A DNA stretch of 64,000 nt. Origin: Marisa cornuarietis (Eukaryota > Mollusca > Gastropoda > Architaenioglossa > Ampullariidae). The stretch spans positions 1 to 64,000 of the forward strand of contig SMMW01000085.1 of the NCBI GenBank assembly GCA_004794655.1. The letters run 5' to 3'. Below, in pieces: positions 47,540-59,475 of this stretch; the first letter of the stretch is position 1; each line of letters opens with the position of its first letter. The notes under the pieces are model-generated. The model was given only the letters and a program-made list of their open reading frames with translations. It had not been told where the DNA came from and made no database searches. The position numbers were made by a program, and so were the translations under genes.

Positions 47540-47627
47540 GGTGGGGAGGGGAATTGGTGTCTTACGCCGAGCCAGCAACTAAGGGTATATCACGGCAAGG
47601 CAGCCACCGACATACGCAGAGCCATCT
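47540..47627 (-). repeat. tRNA-derived SINE, family 1, copy 4 (3' part)
   Basis: The plus strand reads GGTGGGGAGGGGAATTGGTG, CTTACGCCGAGCCAGCAACT and GGCAAGGCAGCC, which is the 3' body of the family in reverse orientation. The tRNA-like head is absent or deleted beyond 47627. Confidence 0.65.
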
Positions 47628-47747
47628 GAATTTGTAAATTAAAAAAAAACAAACTACATCGTCCACTTTTTCCTTATGCAGATTTTTTTAGTGACGCCAC
47701 GTCAGTTCCCCAGTTCGTCTCATGCTCGCCAATGTTGATAGTAGTTG

Positions 47748-47807
47748 TTGGCGATATACAAATTGCAACCCATAATCAATCAATAAATAAATAAATCAAT
47801 CAATCCT
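47748..47807 (+). repeat. Possible LINE/SINE 3' tail with AATC/AATA repeats
   Basis: TTGGCGATATACAAATT is followed by AATCAATCAATAAATAAATA-type repeats. The GCGATATAAA-like end plus short tandem tail resembles the LINE tails at 34855 and 36330, but the match is short. Confidence 0.35.
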
Positions 47808-47903
47808 TACTACGTGAGGCCCATTTACATTTACATTTACGATGTGTTGTCCCGAGGCGTGCTCTCTTGCGAGCTGGGCTGAGCGAGTAAACCAATATGT
47901 GTG

Positions 47904-48589
47904 TTAAAGGTCTAGTCACGAACTTGTATTACTGGACTGCTTGCAGACGAGTTTTTTTCACTTAAGTTAAAGAACGAGGCTTTTGACGACTTTGCTGCTT
48001 GCAGACGATTTTTTTCACTTAAGTGAAAGAACGAGGCTTTTCACGACTTTGCTTCCGGTTTAGTCATGTTTCGGTTTAACTACTGAACTTTGACAACAAA
48101 GCTTCCGGTTTATTCACGTTCAATGTTTAAGCTTGCCGAGACTAACAGGAGAGAACTTCGCAAGAGGCTAAAGAGCATGTTCTACTTTTCCCGCGTGCTT
48201 TAAGTTGTCGATCATGGCTGTGAAAGCAACAGGGCCTCTGACGCACCTTTTTGTGAATTATTTTGCATTTCTTTCATTGATTGTGCTATTTGTTTTGTCA
48301 TCACTGTTTGGAAATGTGTCACCATATAAAAAAAGTCGTCACTACTATTGACCTTCCATCAGCATCAAACGATCATGTTTTAATACATTAGTAGACACTA
48401 CTTGTACAGTGGATAATGTACAGTGGATACTGTGTCTGAGAAAATGCATCTGAGGGTTATCCAGCAAGCTCTTTAGCGACCCCCGCCAAGCCGGCTTATC
48501 AAACAGCTCGCAAGCGGGCTCGGCAAAGCGCTGCTTCGAAAGCCAGGCTTGCGAAGCCGCTTATGGCTTCTCGTGTGCCCGCACCTTAA
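47904..48589. mobile_element. Candidate TTAA-flanked nonautonomous DNA element
   Basis: TTAA at 47904-47907 is followed by AGGTCTAGTCACGA. The other end, reverse complemented, is TTAA (48586-48589) followed by GGTGCGGGCACACGA. The right subterminal region (48480-48580) is full of short GGCTT/AAGCC and CGAAGC/GCTTCG inverted motifs. TTAA target sites are used by piggyBac-type transposases. The terminal repeat is weak (imperfect over about 14 bp) and no coding region is present. Confidence 0.4.
47938..48052. repeat. 58-bp tandem duplication inside the TTAA element
   Basis: TGCTTGCAGACGA...GACGACTTTGC occurs at 47938-47995 and 47996-48052 with only a few differences. A looser relative (TTTGACAACAAAGCTTCCGG) follows. 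Confidence 0.9.
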
Positions 48590-51040
48590 GCGTTAGTCGC
48601 GGCAGACAGACAGCAGTCCACCTATATACACGTCCGTGGTCTAGTGGTCCAAGTTTCTTTTCTAATCAGTGGGCAATGCTCAAAGATACTATTTCCACAA
48701 AGCTTTCGTGAAACACGTCTACAAATACCATCATGTACAGGTACGTCAAAGACGTGAAGTCACATTTGTACACAGAGACGCCTAATTAACATACGGTCCG
48801 GTACCAGCTCTTCCATAGGCTGATGTCTTCACAACATAGACGAATTCATGTCTAATTATAACGCCAGTATTGTTAACCTTGATCTGTACATGGTTATGTT
48901 TGTGGGCGTGTATGTCGAGAGAGGAAAATCACTGCCTTGGAGATAAAGTATCTTGCACTGAGCCTTACCCATCATGAGAAAAACAATTTGCACCCAGCTA
49001 GCATTTTAAAAACTCATACCAGTGGTATCTTACAGACACTTATATGACGCAGTGTTATGATTATGCAGCTCTTTCAAGCCAGCTGCCTACTCCAGCTATC
49101 TAGAAATCTGAATGGTTCCCTCATAGGCTATTGTAAAACGCCTCTGAACGTTCACGTTATCCAATTCTCTCACGTTACAGACAACAATGGCTTCCATCAG
49201 TATTTTTATAAGGACATCAAAATTTGTCACATTTGCACTTACTTGCCTGTCACTAGTACCTGTTAAGGGCATTACTTAGTGGCATGCGAATGACGAATCC
49301 ATTCATGGTTAAAAAAAAACCCGGTAAGATTTTATTAAAAAATGCATATTAAATATAATGTCAACATAAAATGTTAAGTAACTTAAATTTTATTTTAAGC
49401 ATATGGTATTATATTGCAACAATATCGATATAAAATTAACGCCATAAAGTGTAGTGTAAATTGTATGTTATTATACAATATTATCTAACACAAAATAATA
49501 TTACAATATTAAATTATGCTAGAGGCAAAATTCGTGCCATAAAATGAAAAAAAAATGAAAACGTAAATGAGAAATTCTTGTAAATATATTTATACAATAA
49601 TACTCAATACAGAAAGAAATATCCTGTGGATACATGCATCGTTCTCCTGGCGTTGGTCACTTTGTTTCTTCCTCCTCCATCTAATTCTTCTCATTTTCTT
49701 CTCACTTTATCTTTTCCGTTCTTCTTTTATCTTTCATCCGTAATAGACAGACCGACAAAAGATTATAGAACCGTGAGCACAACACACCTGGAGATACGCC
49801 TTGCATAACAGTGTACACACCTTTGCTTTAGCTATTGGCGGTGGTGTTTTGTCGTTGCTGTTTTATCAGATTGTTACAGAAGAGTTGTTCTGGGAAGGAA
49901 AACATGGAGAAGCCATCTTACCCCAGCGAGACACCAAAAATAAAAAAAAAAGTGAACAAGGAGGTAGCCAAGACACCCATGGAACGCTAACCACATTTGT
50001 ACGAATGGCATTCTTCCAACGACAACGCCGGCCGCTGCAAAGATAGATCGTCTGGCCAGCGGTCACTCTAATCTGATAAGTCGTTGCCGCGAACCTCTTC
50101 AAACGACCTCGGCTGCTCTCGGTCCCTGTGCCAAGCGCCCTGCGTGGCTTCTGCGTAAACAACTGCCCTTTGTCCCACTGGTCGCGTCGTGTTTTAGCCG
50201 CTGACTGGCAGCTTCCCTCCGCCTGGGAGACGGAGCGACGCGACCAGCCAGTTCATTTTCTGCTGGGTATCAAACCCCTTACCATGCGCGACTTTCTCCC
50301 GCCTTCGCGCGCCAAGTCACGTGCATGAAGGAGGGGGGGGGGGACTCGAGGTTGTGTTTCTCGGCTCGCTGACTCTTGTCCCAGCTCTGGACAAAAGGGG
50401 GGGGGAGGTGGGCTCTGGCTGCGGGTCCAGACGCGAGCATTCTCTGCATTTTCCGGCTTGGTGCGAGGTTTATGCTGTCGTCTTGCATTAGAATCTCTGG
50501 TGCGGTTAAGGCTGGGGAGGAGCGGGGTACATCTGCCAAAGTTCGGGTCCAGACTATATGCCTCTCCCTTTTTCTCTTTGTGTTTCCTCCAGCCTCTTTC
50601 TTCCACAGAAATGTATTTGTGTGTGTTTGAGAGAGACTTCCGTGTTCCATAATCTGTTCGTGAAATGTGCAGGGTGCTGTTCGTACACCCGAGACCCCTC
50701 CTTACCCCTCACGTCAAATATTTTGCAGCAAGCGGCACTCCATGACTGACAGTAGCGCCGAGTAAAGCGACACATCAAAGCTCGGTCCTGATACCTGGGC
50801 GCTGGCCGTTAAGAGACAGGTAAACAGGAAGAGGAGCAGGCAGGTCAAGACCTTTAGCTCCTGTCACCGCACAATCGTACTTGTCCGACAACACGATGGA
50901 ATGCAGATTTCTGAATAGAAGTTCATGCTGTCAAGACACTAAACATCGCCCAGCGCTATGAGTGGGCTTGGGGTAGGCTCGGAGGAGGGAGGAACTGGGG
51001 TCTGTAGACTTTTGGCATCGACAGCATTTCAAAGGAGTAA

Positions 51041-51042
<2 letters not shown>
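48590..51042. other. No supported gene; GC-rich patch at 50.1-50.7 kb
   Basis: The 49300-49620 part is very AT-rich with repeated AATATTAT motifs. The 50080-50760 part is GC-rich, with a G-run at 50332-50342 and overlapping frames on both strands (up to 123 codons) but no domain. A tRNA-like start, TCCGTGGTCTAGTGGTCCAAG, at about 48628 is too short and unfolded to call. Confidence 0.4.

Positions 51043-51094
<52 letters not shown>
51043..51094. repeat. (GT)n microsatellite
   Basis: A perfect run of about 26 GT units. Confidence 0.97.
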
Positions 51095-51097
<3 letters not shown>

Positions 51098-52734
51098 GAG
51101 AGACAGAGATTGAACCAGCAGCTTGGTTACGTCACATTCCTGGAACAAGTGATTCGTTATTTCCCTACGCTTACACCAAGCCTGTCAATTACTAAACTGA
51201 AAAAGCTTGTCTCGAATGAAAGTTAACAGTAATCCACACGCATTACTCTGTACTGGTTAGATTTCAGTTGCGACTGAGTGAGCAGAAGCTGAATAACGGT
51301 GTACGAGCAGCAACCACGAGTTTCCTCCTCTTCCTTCCTTCTCTTCCCTCCAAGTTCCCTCATTTTCTGAAGCCGCCCTACCGTTTGATCGCTCTTCTCT
51401 CCTGCCCTGTGAGGAGGCATCCTCCCGCCCGTCGCCTTAGTGACGGCAACGAAGCAATATTGCGACTTTTTATGAGATTATTGGTCATTTTCGTTTCATT
51501 TCGCTCGTCTAATAGTTATTTGGATGCGGCTTCTCGGCTCGAGCTTGACTAGGCGACATCGAACCGCCACAGATCGCCACGCTGCTGACACGTCAATCCG
51601 CCCCTGACAAATGCTCACGTCCTTCAAGCAGCTGGAAATAGCCCTCGTGCTGTTTATGCCTTTTTATTGGGATACAATATCGAGCCGGGAGGACATTTGT
51701 TGCTGTGGATATTTGTTGGGTTGTTTGTTTTTGCTTCTTTGTTTTTAATTTGAAACGTGCGGCACTTTGATCACCCGGCAGACATCGGGCGTCCAGCAAA
51801 CACGTAAGCAATCTGCGAAAAATGTGCACCTAAAACCTGGACAGCGCCTTTATTCCCGCATGCCTACAGAAGCGGAGCCGCCTGGCCTGCCTTTCGTCTT
51901 TTGATTAATTCCTTGGAGTGAACGGCCATCCTGCAGCGAGGACTGAATGTTGGAAGAGGAAAACGGAGGATAACACGTTTATTGCCCATCAGGAGATTTG
52001 TTTAGAGGTTTTCGCGCAACCTGTCGCGGCAGACAGCTTTGGCCGCTTGCGATCCACCGATAAGTGCAACGCACGCAAGGCTTGGCTTGCAATGGCGGCA
52101 GCCGGCTTGGTGGGTGGACGGACAGTTTGAAGCCCTTTGGCACCAGATTGTGGCGGGTCCTGTCCTCCAGGCTTCCTGGCCGTGACGTTTCTTGTTTCCG
52201 TTAAAGCCCTGTCACAGTTCTCAACTGACCCGCTTGACAGAAAATTTATTCTTCCTTCCCTTTCTCCTCGTTTCTTGGTTCTCTGAATCTCAACCAAAGC
52301 ACGCACACGTCCCCGCTGTCAATAGGCGGTGACGACTGTTGCTTTTTTGATTTTTTTCTTTTAACTGATGGTTTTAGTACTCCATTAACTATGCAATGTA
52401 GCGCATAAGAAGATGGTTTGTACTAAACGGAATATTTAAAGAGAGAATTAGCATTAATGCAATTGTTTTTACATCTTGAAACTATCGACCCTAGTTCATC
52501 ACTTCATCCACCAAAACATTCGATGAAATAACCTAACGAGACAGCACACTATTTGAAAGTTTTAAAACTATTATCCAACCTGTGAAAAAATAAAATCGTT
52601 GAAACAAAAACAATTTTCCTTAGATTTTCTTTAGATTAAATAAAACTGCATGCTGCTGAACAAAGATCAGATATCACGAAAACAACAGCATTCGTTTTAC
52701 ACGGGCTCGATTTCAGACGTGTCGACGATCCCTC
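51095..52734. other. No supported gene
   Basis: A moderately GC-rich zone at 51840-52310 has a 105-codon minus-strand frame and overlapping plus frames without recognisable domains or convincing splice sites. The remainder is AT-rich. Confidence 0.45.
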
Positions 52735-52850
52735 ACGCAAACTGATGAACTGTATTGAGGGGAAAGTTTGGTGCGTGACACGGGTATCGAACCACTATCC
52801 TTCTGGGTTCAGCCGCCAGTGCTTTAACCATTATGCTATCCGCTTCCCCT
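52735..52850 (-). repeat. tRNA-derived SINE, family 2, copy 2
   Basis: Minus strand: GGGGAAGCGGATAGCATAATGG (A-box TAGCATAATGG), then a perfect B-box GGTTCGATACC followed by CGTGTCACGCACC. The spacing of the boxes is slightly longer than in a tRNA. It shares its head and the ATACCCGTGT-ACG block with 33743-33840. With its intact boxes it could still recruit RNA polymerase III. Confidence 0.65.
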
Positions 52851-54139
52851 CTCCAACATATATAGGGGTAGTTGACTTCTGCCTTTCTCTCCATCATTGT
52901 TAGTTCTATGACGTCTGAAGGGATCAAGTCGTCTTTAGTTTCTTGCTGTCGTGATCATCAATCTAGTTCCCCTTGGTTTTGTGTTTCTGGATCATGAATC
53001 TATTTCACAGCCTTTCGTTCTTCCTCTATTCCTTTCTACTTCTACATTCCCGTTAAGAGTTGTCCGTTGACTACAAGAATTGTTCTGACTTGCCACGAGT
53101 CTGTGGTTCTGTTCTGATCTTATTTTAATTATTTATTTCAATAATTCACAATTTTCCATTGCAAGAAGAAATAATCACAGTCAGAGAACCTGATTTCGCT
53201 TTATACTTAACAGCCTTTGGCTTGTGCAAAAGCAGGTTAACAAAACCACTTCGTTAGTCTCAGACAGCAAGCAGGTTAACAATACCTTGGATTCAAACTG
53301 TTGTCTTCTTTCAGGAGCACACTTTGAAGGTGGTAGGGAAGCTAGATCAGTTTTTGCAGACAGACGCACAATTTTGCCTTGCCACTTCAAAAAATATATA
53401 TAAAAAAGAGGCAGCGAACCTTTTTTTGTTTTTTTTAGTTTTTTAGTTTTTTTCCTTTAAATCGACCGTCTGGCTTTCTTTTCTAGCAAACATCAAGGGG
53501 GAAAAAAATCCCCAGTTTCTTGTAAAGATGTCACCCGCAAGACTTTGGCAATTACAGAGGAGGGCAGAAGCCGGTTAACTTCAGAACTTTGCTGTCGCTA
53601 ATGTTGCGCTGAGACTTTGTGGGGGGGGGGGGTATGCGGGTGTGGGTACGGGGGTGAGGAGACTGGGTCCTGTGGGGAGAGCGTAGGCGTCTCTTTCACT
53701 GTACGGTTTCCTTGACAACATTTTCTGCGCTAGAAATGACGCCAAGCTCCATAAGGGTGGAAAGTGTCTGTCACGTGTCTCTGAGCTTTTCTAGTTCCCG
53801 ACAAATTTCAGTGAAGGTGATCGCTGCACCCTGTATTTTCCCTTCTTGAAGATCGATTAAAAAAACAAAGGGAATCTTTATCAACGAAGTCTTGATTTTC
53901 TGTCTTTTGCTATTGCCTATTTCTCGCTTCCACTAAAAATTGTGTCAGAGTCAAGTTTGTATCCGAAGCACTGTTTTTTCTTTCTTTCTTTCTTTCTTTC
54001 TTTTTCGCTGTTTCTCGTTTCTCACCCCCAACGTTTTTCGTCTTTTTTACCAGTCTTTGTTATGGATACAAAAATTACGTTCCAGGAGGTTCTTGTGTCT
54101 CTCTCCTTCTATATATTGTCCTCCGAAAATAGTTTGACG
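52851..54139. other. No supported gene; (CTTT)n at 53975-54003
   Basis: Contains T-rich tracts near 53420-53455, a G-run at 53620-53632 and a (TTTC)n run at 53975-54003. No gene is supported. Confidence 0.5.
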
Positions 54140-54260
54140 AAAATTTGCTTTTGCTGTGGTGGAATTTGATGTTACTTTCGTGGCTTTGTAAGATTTCTCT
54201 TGCCCTGATTAGCTCCTCGTGTGCTTTTTGTAGTTCCTCAAACCAGGATGAAATTCTTCC
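54140..54260 (-). pseudogene. LINE linker fragment (between endonuclease and RT)
   Basis: Minus-strand translation gives WFEELQKAHEELIRAREIL, which parallels YSPYWTSELQTAQEELSKTK in the larger element at 58880-59050. It is the same part of the same LINE family, truncated on both sides. Confidence 0.6.
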
Positions 54261-54339
54261 TAAGTTGAACCAATCCATGTAGCAAATATAATCCAAAACA
54301 AAATAGCTGAAGACAGTCAAATAATCTTTCTAAAAGATA

Positions 54340-54745
54340 CCCTTTCTGCAACACGTGAAGTACACTCTGCCAGACACTGAAAAAAAAACTGCTTGTGAAT
54401 AGCAATCGCAGCGCGGAATAGTTGGCAGTGAGGAAACAGATATGTTAACAAAGCAAGGGTCAGAAACACCGCAAGGAGACAGTGGGATCTGCATGACACA
54501 CATATAGACCATAATCATATTTATCTACAGATCCCCACCACCACCACATGACCGTTACCAGCAGCTGTCAAGACAGGAACCGAGGACTTTATTTACACTT
54601 TTCGCTGGGCAGAACAGACTTAACCACCACCTGAATAGAAAACTCCGTCTTGCACCATCCCACATGTACCCCTCCAGGGAAGCCGAACAGGCTGCAGAAC
54701 ACAGAGAAACATCAAAAGCAACATTGAAATGTGATACTAAATATG
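54340..54745 (+). pseudogene. LINE RNase H C-terminal half and tail
   Basis: Plus strand: ATCGCAGCGCGGAATAGTTG encodes the S-x-x-G-I-V-G block, followed by GSEETDMLTKQGSE, the conserved end of the RNase H domain (G.E.AD.LAK.G). From 54550 an open stretch gives DRYQQLSRQEPRTLF, GQNRLNHHLNRKLRLAPS and EAEQAAEH, matching the post-RNase H tail (TGHNRLN...LAPSP.CPCG...AEH) with the cysteines lost. Its orientation is opposite to the linker fragment just to its left and to the large element at 57-59 kb. Confidence 0.75.
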
Positions 54746-56203
54746 TAACCCTCTCGACGAGGGTCATGACCCGTGCAGCACAGGGACTGCCGACTGATCG
54801 GGCTGTCGTGACCTCTGACCTGAAACCACTGGACAGACCACGGAATTCGATAGTAGTGTAACTCCGTGAGACAGACACTGCGCACACTGTAATTAGACCT
54901 AGATTTAAGAAACAAAAGGTTTGCAAGACCGCGAAAAGACAGAGACAGAGAATTCAAAATACTCAGACAGGGAATACAAAGACAGGGTATTCGAAATACT
55001 GAAGCAGAGTCGCCCTAGTCTGATTCCAGTAGGGCAATGCAGGGTCTATTTGTTACAGAGGTATACATGCGTTACTGAGGCAGCACGCACGACGCCATGT
55101 TAAGGTGCTTGAAAGTTGAAACGCATACACACGTGTGCGCTCCACTTGTATTCATATTATGTATACAAGCGGACCTGCCTTGATCCCTCCGGCGTCTGCT
55201 TCACATCGCAAAAAATCGTTTTTCCCCCCAGCCTTGCAGTCGACAATTTGATAAAAAGTGTTGACAGATTACGAGAGATCAGCATTTGGGATAGAATGTA
55301 ATGCCCATAGAGGACAGTGCAATGCTTTTGTGGAAGAGAGAATTCATTTCACTTAGTATATCTGCATAAAAAACTAGTACTGTTGCTCTACCATCTACCA
55401 ACTTCGCTTGGTTTTTGTAGGCGCGACCATATGCCAGTAAGCCTTGATGCTTTTGTTTTAGACTTGCAGATTGCAGCATACAGATGACATGCAGAGGTTG
55501 CTATGTATCTATCTTACACACTCTCTTCCTCTCCCTTTCTCTTCTCTCTCTCTCTCTCTCACAAACGGCAGGGAAAAAGAGTAGTAAGGAACTGATATCT
55601 TGTCGGACTGCTTTTAGGAAAGAGCTCATAGCTACAATTCTCTTGCTCATGAAAGTAAAACTGAGGATATTCAATACTCCTCATGCTGCGGCCTGCGGTA
55701 GCCCCTGAACATGGAGGGGAAGTAAGCACCAGCTGGGGACTGCAAGGGGCGTCAACATTTGAGCGTGGCGAGACCTCACTCGGCATTACATAGACTGGTC
55801 CTGTTCTCTTTGAAAAGGACACGTAAGCATCACAGACTACTGCGTTTTGACAAGCACTGATAATGTGCTGTACGTTCATAATGTTGTCTGCCCCTTTGTT
55901 CTCTGTTTCGCTGTCTCTAGCTCAGTTCCTTATTGTCTGTGTGCTCTGTTAGTCTCACAAGTTTTTCGTTTTCCAGTCTATTTCTTCTTCATCCTCCCCA
56001 CACCCTCTGTGCTGTTCATCCTTTTATCTTAAGGAGGAGGGAGAGAGGTGGGAAAGTAGCTGTTGTTTGCCTTAGTTAGACGTGGAAGTAATTCTCGAGA
56101 TAAAACTTGCAGTCATCTACAGAGCGTCCACAGGTCCGTACAGCTTGGTGTCCAGGGGTATCGGCGACGACCAGACCTGCGCCCTCAGTCCTTGGAGAAG
56201 TCT
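54746..56203. other. No supported gene
   Basis: Open frames up to 106 codons (55559-55879, minus) without domain or splice support. (CT)n lies at 55538-55560. The left part may be further decayed LINE 3' sequence. Confidence 0.45.
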
Positions 56204-56476
56204 GGGCCGTAGTTATGAAATAAGGGTAAGTCGTTGTCCTGGGTTACGTGAGGAACTCAAGCGTCTTGTTTTCAAAGTTATAAAGTGGTATCCGGACAAG
56301 TAGATGTTGCATGACCTCTAGAGCAGTAGTTATAAAGCGGTGGTAAATGTGACCCGGGATAAAGAAACATAAAGTAGTGACCGTGGGCTCTGGACACCGC
56401 TTACGGCTTTAAAACTTCGGAAACAAGACGCTTTTCCTTGCGGCCTGTTATTTTGCTCTTCATAACTACGACCCTT
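56204..56476. mobile_element. Foldback / MITE-like inverted repeat
   Basis: The left arm GGCCGTAGTTATGAAATAAGG...AAGCGTCTTGTTTTCAAAG (56205-56285) matches the reverse complement of the right arm (56391-56476), which reads GGTCGTAGTTATGAAGAGC...AAGCGTCTTGTTTCCGAAG. The centre holds a further GTAGTTATAAAGCGGTGGTAA-like unit. The arms are about 80 bp around a loop of about 105 bp. No target duplication was identified. Confidence 0.65.
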
Positions 56477-56854
56477 GTAGGATATGCTTCGTGGTATGCT
56501 CTGTATCTCCACAAGACATGACACCAGACACAGGGATGACACCAGATGAAGCTTTTGGTATAGGTGGTGCTTTAGTCTGTTGTGTTCTCTCCTGAAGCGG
56601 AAAGTTATCAGATGGTCTGACCTGGACAATGATAATAGCTGTCTGGTGGCTGGAGTGGTCTGTGCAAAGGCTGGATGATGGTCTTCATTTCTTTTATTTA
56701 GATGTTGTTTTCGTCCTGCTTGTCTTCAGCCCTAGGTTTTTCCATTCTGTCAGTCTGCTCATTGCCTTGAATACCACAGTGTGAGGGTATCAACTAATAC
56801 CATTTTTAGATATTTAATATTCTTTTAGTGCTTCTGTCAGCTTAGGTAGCCGGT

Positions 56855-59475
56855 TATTGTTGGCATCCTTCAGGACAGAGGCGATCCGTTAAGCATACTA
56901 CCGGTGAATCTGAGCTTTCTATGCTGCTGACAATGTTTATTGTGCTGATTAGAACATTGACTTCGGCACTGTAGTTGGTGCAATGAAATCCTGATGGTAG
57001 GGCTTCTTTCTGCCTCTGTTCATCAGCACCTCCAATGGTGATGGCGTCCGTCGCTGACCTATCTGTCTTATCTCGTCTCCATGCTTCATGAAGGGTACTT
57101 TTCTTATAGCATGCCAAGCGCCAGGACTTTCTTACATATATTGCTGTATTCGTCATTGGCTGTGAAATGGAGGAATGTGGTACAGATGGCAAATAGATTC
57201 TCTGTCTCTTCCCAGGGAGGAGGATCGATAGAGGAGATCTGGTTCTCTGTTTCTGCAGGCAGTCGTTTCTGGTGTTGTCTCTGCAGTGCGTATCTCACGA
57301 AGCTTGATCTCTTAAGCCTACCGAAAGATATCAGTCTTTGTATGGCACTCGTAAGATGGTTTGTGCTGTACTTGTACTTAGTGGCCTGTACTAATACCTT
57401 GCACGTTCTTCTTTTCTTAAGAGGGAGAGAGTTGCTTTTATTTGCTCCACCTTTTTCTATTGGTGTTGTTCTCTTGACTCCAGTGATTATTCTCAGTGAT
57501 TGGTTCTGGACTTTGTCCAGGTCCTGTTGTTGACTCATATTCATGGTGCGGTCTCTGACACACGTTTTGGAGAATTTTCTCATTGCCCCCCACCTTTGTG
57601 TTAGGCAGCTATCTCATAATATTAAGTGGGTTTTTTGTGGGGTTGGGGCCTTGCCTTTAGCGCTGGTAATATGATGCTTTCATGTTAGCCTTTTCTTAAA
57701 GGTCACACCCAGCTACCTCTGTTGATCTTCAGATTTTAGTGATGTGTCACCCATCATTAGCTTGCTAGCGTGTGCTTTGGTAGAGAGTGAGAAGAGGGTT
57801 GCTGTTGTCTTCTCTCTTTTTACTGACGTACACCAGTTGTCTACCCAAGCTGCAATCTTGTCCAGAGCGAGCTGCACCCTGTACGTTGCCGTTGTTCCAT
57901 ACTCTTCAGAGCACCAGAGAACCAGGTTATCTTCGTAAAGGGCAGCATGAATTCCTGTGGGTAGCTCTGACACAAAGTCATTAATGAAGAATCTGTACAA
58001 GGTCAGTTAGAGAATACCTCCTGTGGACTGTTGAACGCCTTGCCCCAGGAGTACCTTCCGGCTACGGTGTCCCTTCACTCTGGATCATCTGTTGTGCAGG
58101 TAGGACTTGGTCCACTGGTACATATTGCCTTTCATGCTACTGCGTTTTAGTTTCACCGGCAGACCATCTTTCCACACCTTGTCAAAGGTCTTTTGCATAT
58201 CAGTGAAGTAACCTTTCGATTCTGCAATGCGTGCTTAATCACGTGAAAGGTGTGTGGTTTGATCTTTTGTGTTTCTGAATTTCCATAAAAGCCTGCATGC
58301 TCTGGGAGGATGATGCTTTCTGCTTCCAGGTACCACCAGGCACTGGATGATGATGCGCTTTATGGTCTTGTCAGGCTTAGGGGACTGTGGTTCAAGACTT
58401 TTGTCTTGTTCTTCCCTTTCTTAAGAATGGGGATCATCCTGGCTTCCTTCCAACTGAGGTACTTGGCCTAATTTTCAGCTTAGATGTAAGATGTCTAGAT
58501 ACCGTTGTCGGGACCGAGAGATTTCTTCTTTATTAGTTGTTAATGGCGTTCTCCAGTTCCTGCATCATGATGTCTTTTGTCATGGAATCACGTGCCTCTG
58601 TATCTGCTGTTTATTCCTTTTCTTCTCTTCTGATTTCTTTTTGCAGGCTCTGAGGAATGGTCATGTCAGTTTCTTTAGCATAGGCTTGGACAAACACATT
58701 AGCAGCCATTTCCCCTGTCAGTGTCTTTCTTTCTTGTTCAAGTGTGATTTTCTGTCCCTTGGCCTCAGTGCTCTAACGAGTCTCCTTAACTTGGTGGTAT
58801 CTCTCTCCACATGTCAAGGATTGCAGTCTCTTCTCTCCAGCTTCGTCTTGTCAATTCCAGTTTAGTTCTCATGAGATTTTCTTTCTCTTTCTCAAGCTTT
58901 TCTTTTCTTTTTTTTTCTTTTTTTGGCGCGTGTTGGTCTCGGCCTCCTCTTTCGTTTTGCTGAGCTCTTCCTGTGCTGTTTGTAGCTCACTTGTCCAGTA
59001 TGGTGAGTAGTTCTTTCTCACATTTCGTTCCATCGTTTCTCTGGCTGCCTTGATGATTCTGATGTTAAACTTGATAATTGTTAATATCTTTGACAACATT
59101 GCTAATGCTTCTTTCTACCACTGTGAGCTCATTGGTGCTTATACTGCAGAGTCCCCATATTTTTCTTATAATTCCATTTTGTAAACTGTAGAAGACTTAA
59201 GCCATACTTCCTGAGATGGTAAGAAGTACTGAGCTGTGATCACTTCCTCCTAGCTGTGCTTTTTACCTTTCGGGTGATGTTTTCCGCATAGAATGGCAGG
59301 TCTGGTGTTGTGTGTCATCAACGTGAATAGCAGGTTGGTGTGTCTGTGGGAGCTTTGTGTGTTATGTGTTTCTCATCCTGCCAGGCTTCAATTTCTTCTC
59401 TTTGATTGTCTAGTGTGCCGTATTCCCAGTTCTGAGACTGACTGTGGATAAGGATAACCTAGTCCCATAAACACG
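56855..59475 (-). pseudogene. Degenerate jockey/CR1-type LINE: endonuclease, RT, RNase H
   Basis: In minus-strand order: SQNWEYG (about 59440) and DTPTCYSR (about 59350), then the endonuclease motif GGSDHSSVLLTIS (59221-59262) intact. Next is the linker RKNYSPYWTSELQTAQEEL (about 58990). RT blocks follow: WKEARMIPILKKGK near 58440, LYEDNLVLWCSEEY at about 57930 in place of Y-A-D-D, DKIAAWVDNWC and REKTTATLFSLS, LGVTFKKRLT near 57690, and LDKVQNQSLRIITG near 57520. Last comes the RNase H start, GFHCTNYSAEVNVLI, to VVCLTD near 56890. Multiple stops and frameshifts and the mutated active site mean it is dead. The 5' end and the RNase H C-terminus are missing. The order and spacing match a single 2.6-kb insertion. 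Confidence 0.9.

Noticed and set aside
48628..48690. tRNA-like start TCCGTGGTCTAGTGGTCCAAG
   Set aside because: No B-box and no cloverleaf follows, so it is neither a tRNA gene nor a confirmed SINE.
50253..50650. 117- and 123-codon minus frames
   Set aside because: They lie in GC-rich DNA with plus-strand frames equally long over the same bases. No domain or splice context.
54555..54926. 123-codon minus-strand frame
   Set aside because: It is antisense to the plus-strand LINE RNase H tail, whose motifs explain the sequence.
57081..57533. 150-codon plus-strand frame
   Set aside because: It is antisense to the minus-strand LINE RT C-terminus.
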